This document shows, in pieces, positions 1-7,121 of a DNA stretch of 21,196 bases. The notes under the pieces were generated by a model. That model did no database searches and was not told the DNA's origin. It saw nothing but the letters and a program-made list of their open reading frames with translations. The translations under genes and the position numbers were made by a program. How positions within the stretch are numbered: the first letter of the stretch is position 1; each line of letters opens with the position of its first letter. The stretch comes from JAITMY01 sp031549685 (GTDB lineage Bacteria > Bacteroidota > Bacteroidia > Bacteroidales > UBA932): NCBI GenBank assembly GCA_031549685.1, contig JAVBPG010000052.1:1-21196 (forward strand), read 5' to 3'.

Positions 1-151
1 GTCTATAAAACGACGATAGAAGTTTTTTTCATCATGTTGATTATCAAAAATGTGAAATGGATTAACAAGTTTGTGTCTTTATTTTGTTGTAAATCCTCGT
101 GATTTCTTTATGGTAAAATCTATACTTAATTAGCAATTCCCTTTTTAAATT

Positions 152-173
152 TTTGAACTTTGAATCTTTGAAT
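152..173. repeat. Three TTTGAAY heptamers before dnaB
   Basis: TTTGAAC (152-158), TTTGAAT (159-165), one C, then TTTGAAT (167-173) lie a few bases before the dnaB ATG. They resemble other 7-bp repeats in this window in unit length but not in sequence. No function is evident. The rest of 1-178 is AT-rich and holds no gene that can be recognised. Confidence 0.4.
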
Positions 174-178
174 AAAAT

Positions 179-1735
179 ATGGCAGAAGAAACCACGCCGC
201 GCAGGCGGACGAAAAAGCAGGAAGTAAACGTGGCCACCGTGGGGCTGGAGCTGGGCAAGGTGCCGCCGCAGGCGCTCGACCTCGAGTCGGCGGTGCTGGG
301 CGCGGCCATGCTCGAAAAGGACGCGGTGGTGGAGGTAATGGACATCCTGCGCCCCGAGAGTTTTTACAAGGAGGCGCACCAAAAAATATTCCGGGCCATC
401 GTCGCCCTTTCGCACCGGCTCGAGCCCATTGATATTTACACCGTAACGCAGGAGCTGCGCAAGGAAAACCTGCTGGAGGAGGTGGGAGGCGCGCAGTACC
501 TTTCGTCGCTTACGCTGAAGGTGGGCAGCGCGGCCAACATTGATTATCACTCCAAAATTATTGCGCAAAAGTACTTGCAGCGCGAGCTCATCCGCATATC
601 GAGCGAGGTGCAGCGTAAGTCATTTGACGATGCCATTGACGTGGAGGATTTGCTCGACTCGGCGCAGCAGGAAATCCTGACGCTGGCCGAGGGCAACGTA
701 AAGCGCGAGGCCGAGCCCATTGCCAACGTGGTGGACAAGGCGCTCAAGCGCATTGAGGAGCTGGGCAAGCGCGAGGATGGATTCAGCGGCGTACCCACCG
801 GGTTTACCCGCCTCGACGCGCTGACGCAGGGCTGGCAGCCGTCGGATTTGATTATTATTGCGGCGCGCCCGGCCATGGGTAAAACGGCATGTGTGCTTAC
901 CATGGCGCGCAACATGGCCATTGACCACAACCGTCCAGTTGCCTTTTTTTCGCTCGAAATGTCGAGCGAGCAGCTGGTAACCCGCCTGTTTATGAGCGAG
1001 AGCGGCCTTAGCGGCGATAAGCTGCGCAGCGGCAAGCTCAGCGCCGACGAAATGCAGCAGCTGAGCCGCGGCATTAAGCCCCTGCTGAGCGCCCCCATTT
1101 TTATTGACGACACGCCGGGCCTGAGCATTTACGAATTCCGCTCCAAGGTGCGCCGCCTCTACATTACGCACCACATACAGTGCGTGGTTATTGACTACCT
1201 GCAGCTCATGAGCGGCCCACCCGAAACGCGCGGCTTCCGCGAGCAGGAGGTGGCCGCCATTTCGCGCTCGCTGAAGGCTGTGGCCAAGGAACTGAGCATT
1301 CCCATTATTGCGCTGTCGCAGCTGAACCGCGGCGTGGAAACGCGCTCGGGGAGCAACAAGCGGCCCGCGCTGAGCGACCTGCGCGAGTCGGGCGCCATAG
1401 AGCAGGATGCCGATATTGTGGCCTTTATCCACCGCCCCGAGTACTACGGCATAACGGCCGATGAGGAGGGCAACAACCTGGTGGGCATAACAGAGTTTAT
1501 TGTGGCCAAGCACCGCAACGGTGCCGTGGACGATATTAAGCTCAAGTTCCGCGCCGAGCAGGCCAAGTTTGTAAACCTGGAGGACGAGCCGCTGGAGAAC
1601 CTGCCCTACGCCCCGCCGCCGCAGGCGCAAATCATGGGCTCGAAAATGAATAACGACGCCAGGCCTGCCGCGCAAATGCCGCCTTCGGGCGACTTTGTTT
1701 CGGGGGGAATAAGCAGCGAGGATGCGCCTTTTTAA
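179..1735 (+). CDS. dnaB: Replicative DNA helicase DnaB
   Basis: Hexameric 5'-3' helicase that unwinds DNA at the replication fork and recruits primase. The 518-residue protein has an N-terminal DnaB domain (about 28-130; VPPQALDLESAVLGAAMLEK is typical of the family) and a RecA-like C-terminal ATPase (about 200-465). Walker A is ARPAMGKT (229-236) and Walker B is VVIDYLQL (336-343). The ALSQLNRGVETR motif (378-389) and LRESGAIEQDAD (401-412) are the conserved helicase H4/arginine-finger region. No intein interrupts it. The C-terminus has a disordered Pro/Ala-rich tail after about 470. The ATG at 179 gives the natural N-terminus MAEETTPRRR, a basic lead common in this phylum. It is alone on its strand and converges with the nitroreductase. 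No clear promoter is seen in 1-178. Confidence 0.98.
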   Translation: MAEETTPRRRTKKQEVNVATVGLELGKVPPQALDLESAVLGAAMLEKDAVVEVMDILRPESFYKEAHQKIFRAIVALSHRLEPIDIYTVTQELRKENLLEEVGGAQYLSSLTLKVGSAANIDYHSKIIAQKYLQRELIRISSEVQRKSFDDAIDVEDLLDSAQQEILTLAEGNVKREAEPIANVVDKALKRIEELGKREDGFSGVPTGFTRLDALTQGWQPSDLIIIAARPAMGKTACVLTMARNMAIDHNRPVAFFSLEMSSEQLVTRLFMSESGLSGDKLRSGKLSADEMQQLSRGIKPLLSAPIFIDDTPGLSIYEFRSKVRRLYITHHIQCVVIDYLQLMSGPPETRGFREQEVAAISRSLKAVAKELSIPIIALSQLNRGVETRSGSNKRPALSDLRESGAIEQDADIVAFIHRPEYYGITADEEGNNLVGITEFIVAKHRNGAVDDIKLKFRAEQAKFVNLEDEPLENLPYAPPPQAQIMGSKMNNDARPAAQMPPSGDFVSGGISSEDAPF

Positions 1736-1762
1736 TGGAGAATGGAGAATTGAAAATGGAGA
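1735..1762. repeat. Heptamer array after dnaB stop (4 units)
   Basis: ATGGAGA, ATGGAGA, ATTGAAA, ATGGAGA: four contiguous 7-bp units that begin on the last base of the dnaB stop codon. The same unit family (ATGGAGA/ATTAAAA/ATTGAGA) forms a longer array at 17444-17499. Confidence 0.75.
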
Positions 1763-1773
1763 AGTAAGTGCAG

Positions 1774-2418
1774 CTATTTCATGAGGGTTACAAATTTTTC
1801 CGATTCAAACGTTTTGTTTTTTTCGGCGTTGCTTTTGGGAAATCCAATGGCGCAGCCGTCCAAAGCATACTCGCCTTTTTTCAGGTTGAGCAGCTTCAAA
1901 AAATCTTTGTTATCGGATAAAGTGCCGGTTACCGAAATCAGCTGAAAGCCCAGCCCCAAGTTCGTTGCCGTTAGCCACATGTTCTCAAAGGCATGCGCCA
2001 TTGATTGTTTTTCTACGGGCGGGAATCCTTTTCTTTCAGCCAGCACAATGAAGTAGGCGGCGCTGCTCATCGCTGGTACGCCATTCTTAGCAATTCCGTT
2101 TACCTTATTGGCAAATGTTTGCATTTTCTTTTTCATGAAAGGTAAAACCGTTAAGATGAGGTTCAGCTTTCGAGCATTTTTTCTCGCCTGGGCAAGAAGA
2201 ATTTCTCTTGCTTTTGCCATGCTTTCGGTGTCCTGCTTAAAAATAAATATTTTCCGCATCTCATCAAGCGCAATACCTGTTGCGCCGCCGTAAGGCGCAT
2301 AAATAGCAGCCTCTACTATTCTTGTTAAGCTTTGTTCCGACGGAATTTCTTTCGAAAAATTACGAGTTGAACGGCGAACTTTGATGATTTGCTCTAAGGA
2401 TTTATTGCTTTCCTCCAT
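1774..2418 (-). CDS. Nitroreductase-family FMN oxidoreductase
   Basis: Small NAD(P)H-dependent flavoprotein of the nitroreductase fold, which reduces nitro groups, quinones or related acceptors, or acts in dehalogenation or flavin chemistry. The 214-residue protein shows the N-terminal FMN-phosphate motif RRSTR (15-19), the helix EAAIYAPYGGAT (36-47), where Asn/Ser would be more usual, and a C-terminal region LTATNLGLGFQLIS that matches the conserved 'A..GLG..w' segment. Size is normal for the family. There is no signal peptide, so it is cytosolic. It is the last gene of the minus-strand cluster, 64 bp after the TRAP-type binding protein, and converges on dnaB. Base composition is AT-richer than dnaB. 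The exact substrate cannot be read from sequence. Confidence 0.85.
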   Translation of the reverse strand: MEESNKSLEQIIKVRRSTRNFSKEIPSEQSLTRIVEAAIYAPYGGATGIALDEMRKIFIFKQDTESMAKAREILLAQARKNARKLNLILTVLPFMKKKMQTFANKVNGIAKNGVPAMSSAAYFIVLAERKGFPPVEKQSMAHAFENMWLTATNLGLGFQLISVTGTLSDNKDFLKLLNLKKGEYALDGCAIGFPKSNAEKNKTFESEKFVTLMK

Positions 2419-2482
2419 AAGTGTTATTTTGGTGTAAATGTACGCTTAAGTTTTCAATGGTTACGGATTTTGTTTTGCTAAT

Positions 2483-3514
2483 CTATTGCTTCATAATTTC
2501 GTCCATAATCTCGCTTGCTTTTTTCATTGTCGCATCGACATTTTTCAGGTCTTTGCCTTCTTGCTCCTTTGCCCATGCGGACTGCACCTCTTGGTAGCCG
2601 GTGGCGTTTTTCCATTGCTGTACTTCACGGTGCTTTAGGGTGCGAACCTTCGCTCCGTCTTTTTTCAAAGCTGCTATTTGGGTGTCAAAGCAGCTGTCCA
2701 TTACGGCGGCCAAGGCTTGATGTGCTGTTGCGGCAGCGCGCCGAATGGCTTGCTTGTCCTCATCGGGAAGCCCATTCCATGTATTCAGGTTCATTACCAC
2801 AAGGTAAATATGTCCAAGCCATAGCTCTTTAGATAAAAGAATGTTCGGTGCTGCTTCGTGCGCCTTCAGGTCATGTCCGCTATCCATGTTTACCATAAGG
2901 CCATCCAGCGTTCCGACTTGCAGGGCTTTGAAAATGCCGTCGTTCCAAGGCATGGTAACGGGAATGGCGCCGGCATTTTTCAAAAAATCGCGGTGCCAAA
3001 AGCTGGCCGACCGCCACGTGCCTCCCTTAATGCTCTCCAAATTTTTCAGGGGCTTCGCGCTGAAAAAGGCAACAGGATATCCGGTGCAAAAAAGCAGATT
3101 CACCACGTTGGTATTCTCAATTTCCTCCGAGAGTGCGGGAATATCGGCGTACACGCGGTTGAAAAAATCGATTTGCTTTTGACCCGAGGGCCCCACGGGA
3201 AAGCTTTTGAAAATTTGATGCAGGGGCATTTCCTTCGGCACATATTCGGGCACAACAATGGCCATGTCTGCGGCGCTTTCATGGGCTACTTTTTTCAACG
3301 CATCGTAGCTGCTCGAGAGCTCTCCGCCCCAATGAACCTCTATTTTCAAACGACCGCTCGACTCTTTTTCAACCGCAGGAAAGAAGACATCGTTGATAAA
3401 GCGCGTGCGCATATTTCCCAGCGGCTCGTGGTCGGTATATACCAGCGTTTTTGTTTGTGCCGACGCGATGCTTGCCGATAGTATGCTGCATGAAAAAAGT
3501 AGAATTTTGATCAT
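2483..3514 (-). CDS. TRAP-type solute-binding protein (DctP family)
   Basis: Periplasmic substrate-binding component of a TRAP (DctPQM) transporter, a family that binds organic acids. The 343-residue protein has a signal peptide (MIKILLFSCSILSASIASA, cleavage before Q20). Family traits are the early GELSSSYDALKKVAHESADM-like stretch (G..G....E..v..G..DM), GGTWRS (165-170 region; the Arg usually holds the carboxylate), and FKALQVGTLDGLMVN, matching the 'al..G.vDG' signature. No DctQ or DctM permease is present in the window, so the protein is an orphan or works with a permease elsewhere. It lies 13 bp after a four-helix membrane protein gene and 64 bp before the nitroreductase, so co-transcription is likely. 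Confidence 0.85.
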   Translation of the reverse strand: MIKILLFSCSILSASIASAQTKTLVYTDHEPLGNMRTRFINDVFFPAVEKESSGRLKIEVHWGGELSSSYDALKKVAHESAADMAIVVPEYVPKEMPLHQIFKSFPVGPSGQKQIDFFNRVYADIPALSEEIENTNVVNLLFCTGYPVAFFSAKPLKNLESIKGGTWRSASFWHRDFLKNAGAIPVTMPWNDGIFKALQVGTLDGLMVNMDSGHDLKAHEAAPNILLSKELWLGHIYLVVMNLNTWNGLPDEDKQAIRRAAATAHQALAAVMDSCFDTQIAALKKDGAKVRTLKHREVQQWKNATGYQEVQSAWAKEQEGKDLKNVDATMKKASEIMDEIMKQ

Positions 3515-3527
3515 CGAATTAATTTCA

Positions 3528-3866
3528 TCAGTACATTAACATAAGCATTAGTACAGCAGCGTTTCCTATGGCAGTCAGTATTGGTCCAACAGTTTTAAAA
3601 GTGCTGATTTTAATGCCAACGATGCCATCAAATAGCTGGATGCCAATCATAATTGCCGATAGCGCTATTAAGTAGGGCTGCGAAATAAATATTAGCAACC
3701 CAATCGAAACCAAAAATAGTGAAAGGCTTCTTGATACGGCATATTTAGCGGTATTCAAAGAGGTGTCTTGTACCCGTTTTGATTTTAGGTAAGCTTCAAT
3801 GGAAAAACAAAGGCTTACCGTGGCGCTAACCAACGTAAAGATGGCACAGAGGTAGTAGTAGAACAT
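3528..3866 (-). CDS. Small four-helix membrane protein, unknown function
   Basis: A 112-residue protein not recognised as a named family. It is mostly hydrophobic, with four probable membrane helices: about 3-24, 47-64, 66-86 and 92-111. A short polar stretch (EAYLKSKRVQDTSLNTAKYA) lies between helices one and two. It ends MLMLMY with no soluble domain. It sits 13 bp upstream of the DctP-type gene and 32 bp after the amidohydrolase. The four-helix layout recalls DctQ, the small TRAP subunit, but it is shorter than DctQ usually is and no motif supports that, so function is left open. A TATCTTTG box at 3891-3898 lies just before it. Confidence 0.75.
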   Translation of the reverse strand: MFYYYLCAIFTLVSATVSLCFSIEAYLKSKRVQDTSLNTAKYAVSRSLSLFLVSIGLLIFISQPYLIALSAIMIGIQLFDGIVGIKISTFKTVGPILTAIGNAAVLMLMLMY

Positions 3867-3890
3867 AAAATCAATAGTTTATTACTCATA

Positions 3891-3919
3891 CAAAGATACT
3901 ACTTCTTGATTTTGAACAA
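3891..3919 (-). promoter_or_regulatory. Possible internal promoter before the membrane-protein gene
   Basis: On the minus strand TATCTTTG (3891-3898) matches the Bacteroidota -7 consensus TAnnTTTG. A TTG (3917-3919) stands 18 nt upstream, near the usual -33 distance. It overlaps the end of the amidohydrolase gene and could give the membrane protein, DctP-like and nitroreductase genes their own transcription. Confidence 0.45.
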
Positions 3920-4903
3920 CTTTTCCGCATTTCCGTACGCAATTTTTTCTTTGTCTGCTTGGCTTATCGGCGCGTTTTCTAAAAAATCTCTTGCTCCCTC
4001 ATTGGGGTAGTAAGGGTAGTCTACCGAGTACATAATTCTGTCTGCTCCCATTGTCTCCATTGCATTTTGAAGTTGAGGCAAGTTGAACATGCCGCTGGGC
4101 GTAATGTACATGTTGTTTTGCATGTAGTACTTAAAGTCATGCTTCATGGGCGACGCCGAGGCCGGGAAGAAGGCGTTGATTCTATCCATGTAGTAGGGAA
4201 TCAGCTCGCCCCAGTGCCCCATAATAACCTGTAAATTGGGGTAGCGGTCGAATGTGCCGGCAAAAATAAGGCGCATAACATGTACTCCAACCTCGAAATG
4301 CCAACCGATGCCGGCCGAAGCAAAGCGTGCTGCAAACGCGGGGTCGGCGTTGTAGTAGTAGGCATCGCGCACTTCCTTTTTTACAATGGTGGGGTGAATG
4401 TACAGCGGGACATCCAGCTCGGCTGCCGTGGCAAAAAACACCTCAAATCCGGGTTCATCCATAAACTTTCCATGGGCGGTTCCGTTAATCATGGCGCCCT
4501 TAAACCCTAATTCAGTAACGCATCTTCTCAGCTCCTCAGCCGCAGCTTTGGGGTCGGACATGGGTAGGGTGGCGAAACCCAAAAAGCGGCCGGGGTAGGC
4601 GGCTATTGCTGCCGCAAGTTGGTCGTTGGCCTTGCGCGCCAGCTCCAGGGCAAGCGGCGACGGCAGCAGCTCCGTAGCCGGTGCATTGTAGGAGAGTATT
4701 TGCATGTTTATACCGTTGGCGTCCATGTCGGCAATTCTTCCTGCGCCGATATCAAACAGCTGCTCCGGCTTCATGGTTTGCCTTGCGCCGAAATCGGCTA
4801 CAAACGCCTTGTCATGCGAGGGTGCCAACTTCTCAATTTCGCTGCGCGTGGCGTTGGTAATTTCCGTGTTAAGGAAGTGCTCCTCTATGGTTATTATTTT
4901 CAT
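3899..4903 (-). CDS. Amidohydrolase-2 family, decarboxylase-like (gamma-resorcylate/ACMSD type)
   Basis: Metal-dependent TIM-barrel enzyme of the amidohydrolase-2 family, whose known members mostly decarboxylate aromatic or muconate acids. The 334 residues from the ATG at 4903 start MKIITIEEHF. The EEH motif (7-9) is the first metal site as in gamma-resorcylate decarboxylase. Other expected ligands are H170 (YIHPT), H230 (MGHWGE) and D295 (YSVDYPY). Upstream, in frame and unbroken from 4987 to 4904, 28 codons read as a good signal peptide (KNAAKIIVTALALAL, ending SNAQ then SKQAK), but the codon where ATG is expected is ATA (4985-4987). The gene was therefore probably exported. Now it either starts at ATA or yields a cytosolic enzyme from 4903. 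The preceding lipoprotein gene stops at 4994 in the same frame. The substrate is not known. Confidence 0.85.
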   Translation of the reverse strand: MKIITIEEHFLNTEITNATRSEIEKLAPSHDKAFVADFGARQTMKPEQLFDIGAGRIADMDANGINMQILSYNAPATELLPSPLALELARKANDQLAAAIAAYPGRFLGFATLPMSDPKAAAEELRRCVTELGFKGAMINGTAHGKFMDEPGFEVFFATAAELDVPLYIHPTIVKKEVRDAYYYNADPAFAARFASAGIGWHFEVGVHVMRLIFAGTFDRYPNLQVIMGHWGELIPYYMDRINAFFPASASPMKHDFKYYMQNNMYITPSGMFNLPQLQNAMETMGADRIMYSVDYPYYPNEGARDFLENAPISQADKEKIAYGNAEKLFKIKK

Positions 4904-4993
4904 TTTAGCCTGTTTTGATTGAGCATTGGACGTTACGCTTAATGCCAGCGCAAGGGCTGTAACGATTATTTTTGCTGCGTTTTTTATGTGTTT

Positions 4994-5656
4994 TTATTTT
5001 TTCACCCAAATATTTGTAACAGCGCCAAACATCAGCTTGTGGTAGTCGCTGGCATCTTTTAATGCATCCTCCACAAACTTTTTTCCATCCTCGGTGTAAA
5101 AATCGTCGGGGTGTACGGTGGTAACTTCAAACAACTGGCACTCAATAACTACTGAGGATTCCTTATAGGTAATGTTGCCCGCCGGCGTTTGTATGTAGCT
5201 CAGCTTTGTTTCCTTCATCTTGTCGGAGTTCCTGCCGCTTCTGCTGCCGAACGCCATAACGTCGCCCTTGTGCTGGTTGGGGAAAAAGGACATGGTGTAC
5301 TTGCGCTCCTGCTTTATAAATTCGAGCGTGTACCTGCCGGCTCCCAGCAGGCTCAAGGTCATTGGCTTTTCGAAGTAGTGCCCCAGCGCCTCCCAGCTGG
5401 CGGCCATGGAGTTGAATTGCGATGCGGTTCCGGCGGTAATCACGGCGTGGTCTTCCCGCAGCATCAGCGTTGAAAGCTGCTTTCTGAAGTCGGCCGGAGG
5501 TACAGGCTCAAATAGGGCTTCGAAGGAGTTGTTGTTTGTGTTCATGGTTGTGCTTGTGTTGGTATCCTTGCTGGATGTTTGTTTTTTTTCGGTCCCATTG
5601 CATGATGTTAATAGCGCAAGGGAGCATGCCGTGATGGCTACCATAAGTGTTTTCAT
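4994..5656 (-). CDS. Lipoprotein with flavin-reductase-like (flavoredoxin) domain
   Basis: A 220-residue lipoprotein. The lipobox is LLTSC, with Cys19 as lipidation site, followed by a Ser/Thr/Asn-rich linker (20-44). From about 55 the sequence resembles the FMN-binding split barrel of the flavin reductase/flavoredoxin family: HAVITAGTASQFNSMAASWE, then RYTLEFIKQERKYTMSFF, FGSRSGRNSDKMKETKLSY, VIECQLFEV and DYHKLMFGAV in the family's order. Such domains are normally cytosolic, so an envelope-anchored version is unusual; it may pass electrons or bind flavin outside the inner membrane. Its ATG overlaps the stop of the OB-fold gene (ATGA, 5653-5656), implying translational coupling. The flavin-binding role is inferred from motif order only. 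Confidence 0.75.
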   Translation of the reverse strand: MKTLMVAITACSLALLTSCNGTEKKQTSSKDTNTSTTMNTNNNSFEALFEPVPPADFRKQLSTLMLREDHAVITAGTASQFNSMAASWEALGHYFEKPMTLSLLGAGRYTLEFIKQERKYTMSFFPNQHKGDVMAFGSRSGRNSDKMKETKLSYIQTPAGNITYKESSVVIECQLFEVTTVHPDDFYTEDGKKFVEDALKDASDYHKLMFGAVTNIWVKK

Positions 5657-6093
5657 TTTTTACTTTTTATTACTTCAACAATTTTACATTCTTTTACAAC
5701 TACAGTCTGCTCTTTGTCATACAGGCTGCGGACTTCGCCTTCCATAACCACTTCATCACCCTTGGAGACTTGTCGCAACTTAAGATAATCGCTAAACGGA
5801 AGAACGCAAAGCGCGCGACTCTTGCCGTCTTTTGCCTCCGATAGCTCTACTGAGGGAAGCGTGTACACATCGGGGCCAACGTAAACGGCGAACCCTGATA
5901 TTTTCATAATTCGGTTGCCGTACTCTTTTTCCGCTTTGGCCTTGTTATTAATAAATGCATCGCACAGCGCTTTGGCTGTAATCATTTTCTCCTGTGTTTC
6001 CATTTTGGTTGAATTTGTTGAATTGTTAGTGTCTTGTGCACTGATTGACATGGATATTAATGCCAATAGTGCAAGTGCGGTTGCTCGTTTCAT
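5653..6093 (-). CDS. Secreted OB-fold protein (tRNA_anti-like family)
   Basis: A 146-residue protein with a signal peptide (MKRATALALLALISMSISA, cleavage before Q20) and a short Asn/Ser/Thr linker. Residues about 40-142 match the pattern of tRNA_anti-like OB-fold proteins: a lead helix (TAKALCDAFINNKAKAEKEY), then NRIMKISGFAVYVG, a central strand with ALCVLPF, then VSKGDEVVMEGEVRSL and a last strand VVVKECKIVEV. Despite the family name these are usually envelope proteins of unknown role. It is the first gene after the AraC regulator and probably the first of the regulated operon, 33 nt after a TACCTTTG box. Confidence 0.75.
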   Translation of the reverse strand: MKRATALALLALISMSISAQDTNNSTNSTKMETQEKMITAKALCDAFINNKAKAEKEYGNRIMKISGFAVYVGPDVYTLPSVELSEAKDGKSRALCVLPFSDYLKLRQVSKGDEVVMEGEVRSLYDKEQTVVVKECKIVEVIKSKK

Positions 6094-6126
6094 ACCCGTT
6101 GGTTTTTAAAGTTGATCACCCGGATA

Positions 6127-6134
6127 CAAAGGTA
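6127..6134 (-). promoter_or_regulatory. -7 promoter box of the OB-fold/flavoredoxin operon
   Basis: On the minus strand TACCTTTG matches the Bacteroidota TAnnTTTG element, 33 nt before the OB-fold ATG at 6093. At the -33 distance no TTTG is present, which fits a promoter that needs an activator; the AraC-type gene next door is the obvious candidate. No direct repeat for AraC binding is certain. Confidence 0.5.
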
Positions 6135-6169
6135 GAGTGGTATTTTTGGAAAGGACGGGAGAAATTAAA

Positions 6170-7042
6170 TTAATACCCTGACAAATCCTGAATGTAGGTT
6201 CGGTATTCGGGAATGCTTCTGCCGGTGTACTTTTTAAACAGGCGGGAAAAATATTCGGGGTCGTTGTAGTTGAGTTCGTAGGCCAGCTCTTTGATGGAAA
6301 TATCTTCGAGGTACAACTTGCGTTTAGCCTCGAGCATGAGCCGCTCGGTAAGGTAATTCTTGGGAGAAACTCCGGCCTTGCTTCTTACAAGGTGGTACAG
6401 CGAGTTGGTGTTCATGCTCAGGCTCGCCGCCATCTGCTCTACCGATGGGTGGTTGAGGAATTCATCTTCAACGTAATTTTTGAACAGGATAAAATCGGTC
6501 AAACTGTCTTTTGCATCGGCTGTCGGTTTTCTGTCTTTAAAGTAGGAGTCGTTACACTCGGTAAGCAGGGCGTTGAGGTAAACCAGCACCAGCTCAGGCT
6601 TGGATTTGTCGTCCTGCAATACGCTATCTAAAGAATTAAAAAGGGAAACGAATCGCTGTAAAACAGGTTGGGATACCTCAATGGTTGGACTCCCGAAGGG
6701 GTTGGTAAAAAAGGGAAAAGACGAAGGAAGGTAGTTCATTAACTCCTCGCCAAAGCTGGTGCCGTAGGATTGTGTCCCGGCGGATTTTTCCATTGTGTGA
6801 ATTTGCCAGGGCGTTGCAAACAGCAGCTGGCCATCCGTAATAGAGTACTCTTGAAAGTCGACCATATGCGTTGACTCGCCTTTAATAACCAGCATCAGCG
6901 AGTAAAAACCTTGCTGTATTGGCTCCTTCAACACCTTGAGAATGTCTGCGCTGAAGGGTGTATTATGAGGCAAGCGCACCATAATAGGTAGCGCCTTGTG
7001 CTGCTTAATACGCTCTAATATGGCTTTCTTTTTTTGCGACAT
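6170..7042 (-). CDS. AraC-family transcriptional regulator
   Basis: A 290-residue regulator. The N-terminal half (about 10-140) is a cupin-like ligand-sensing domain, with MVDFQEYSITDGQLLFATPW typical of such domains. The C-terminal AraC double helix-turn-helix spans about 185-285: VEQMAASLSMNTNSLYHLVR is the first HTH and IKELAYELNYNDPEYFSRLF the second, followed by KKYTGRSIPEYR. It lies 76 bp upstream of the OB-fold gene on the same strand, so it most likely controls the block that follows. Its own promoter is not clear. The 7043-7121 gap holds a 32-bp repeat element shared with 9166-9197. The inducer is unknown. Confidence 0.92.
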   Translation of the reverse strand: MSQKKKAILERIKQHKALPIMVRLPHNTPFSADILKVLKEPIQQGFYSLMLVIKGESTHMVDFQEYSITDGQLLFATPWQIHTMEKSAGTQSYGTSFGEELMNYLPSSFPFFTNPFGSPTIEVSQPVLQRFVSLFNSLDSVLQDDKSKPELVLVYLNALLTECNDSYFKDRKPTADAKDSLTDFILFKNYVEDEFLNHPSVEQMAASLSMNTNSLYHLVRSKAGVSPKNYLTERLMLEAKRKLYLEDISIKELAYELNYNDPEYFSRLFKKYTGRSIPEYRTYIQDLSGY

Positions 7043-7069
7043 CGTTTAGTGAAAACCTGTGCTAAATTG

Positions 7070-7101
7070 AGATTGCTTCGTCGTTCCTCCTCGCAATGAC
7101 G
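7070..7101. repeat. 32-bp dispersed repeat, copy 1
   Basis: Identical over 32 bp to 9166-9197. It begins AGATTGCTTCGTCG and ends CTCGCAATGACG. It lies between rlmN and the AraC gene. At the second site the same sequence forms one arm of a long palindrome, so this copy may be half an element. Confidence 0.85.
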
Positions 7102-7121
7102 CTCCTGGCAAGTGTCGGTAT

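Noticed and set aside
620..1675. A 351-codon open frame antisense to dnaB
   Set aside because: It lies wholly opposite a conserved gene, its sequence is low-complexity with no domain, and GC-rich codon use in dnaB leaves the opposite frame open.
3528..3866. DctQ subunit of a TRAP transporter
   Set aside because: Four helices fit, but at 112 residues it is short and no family motif is visible; kept as unknown.
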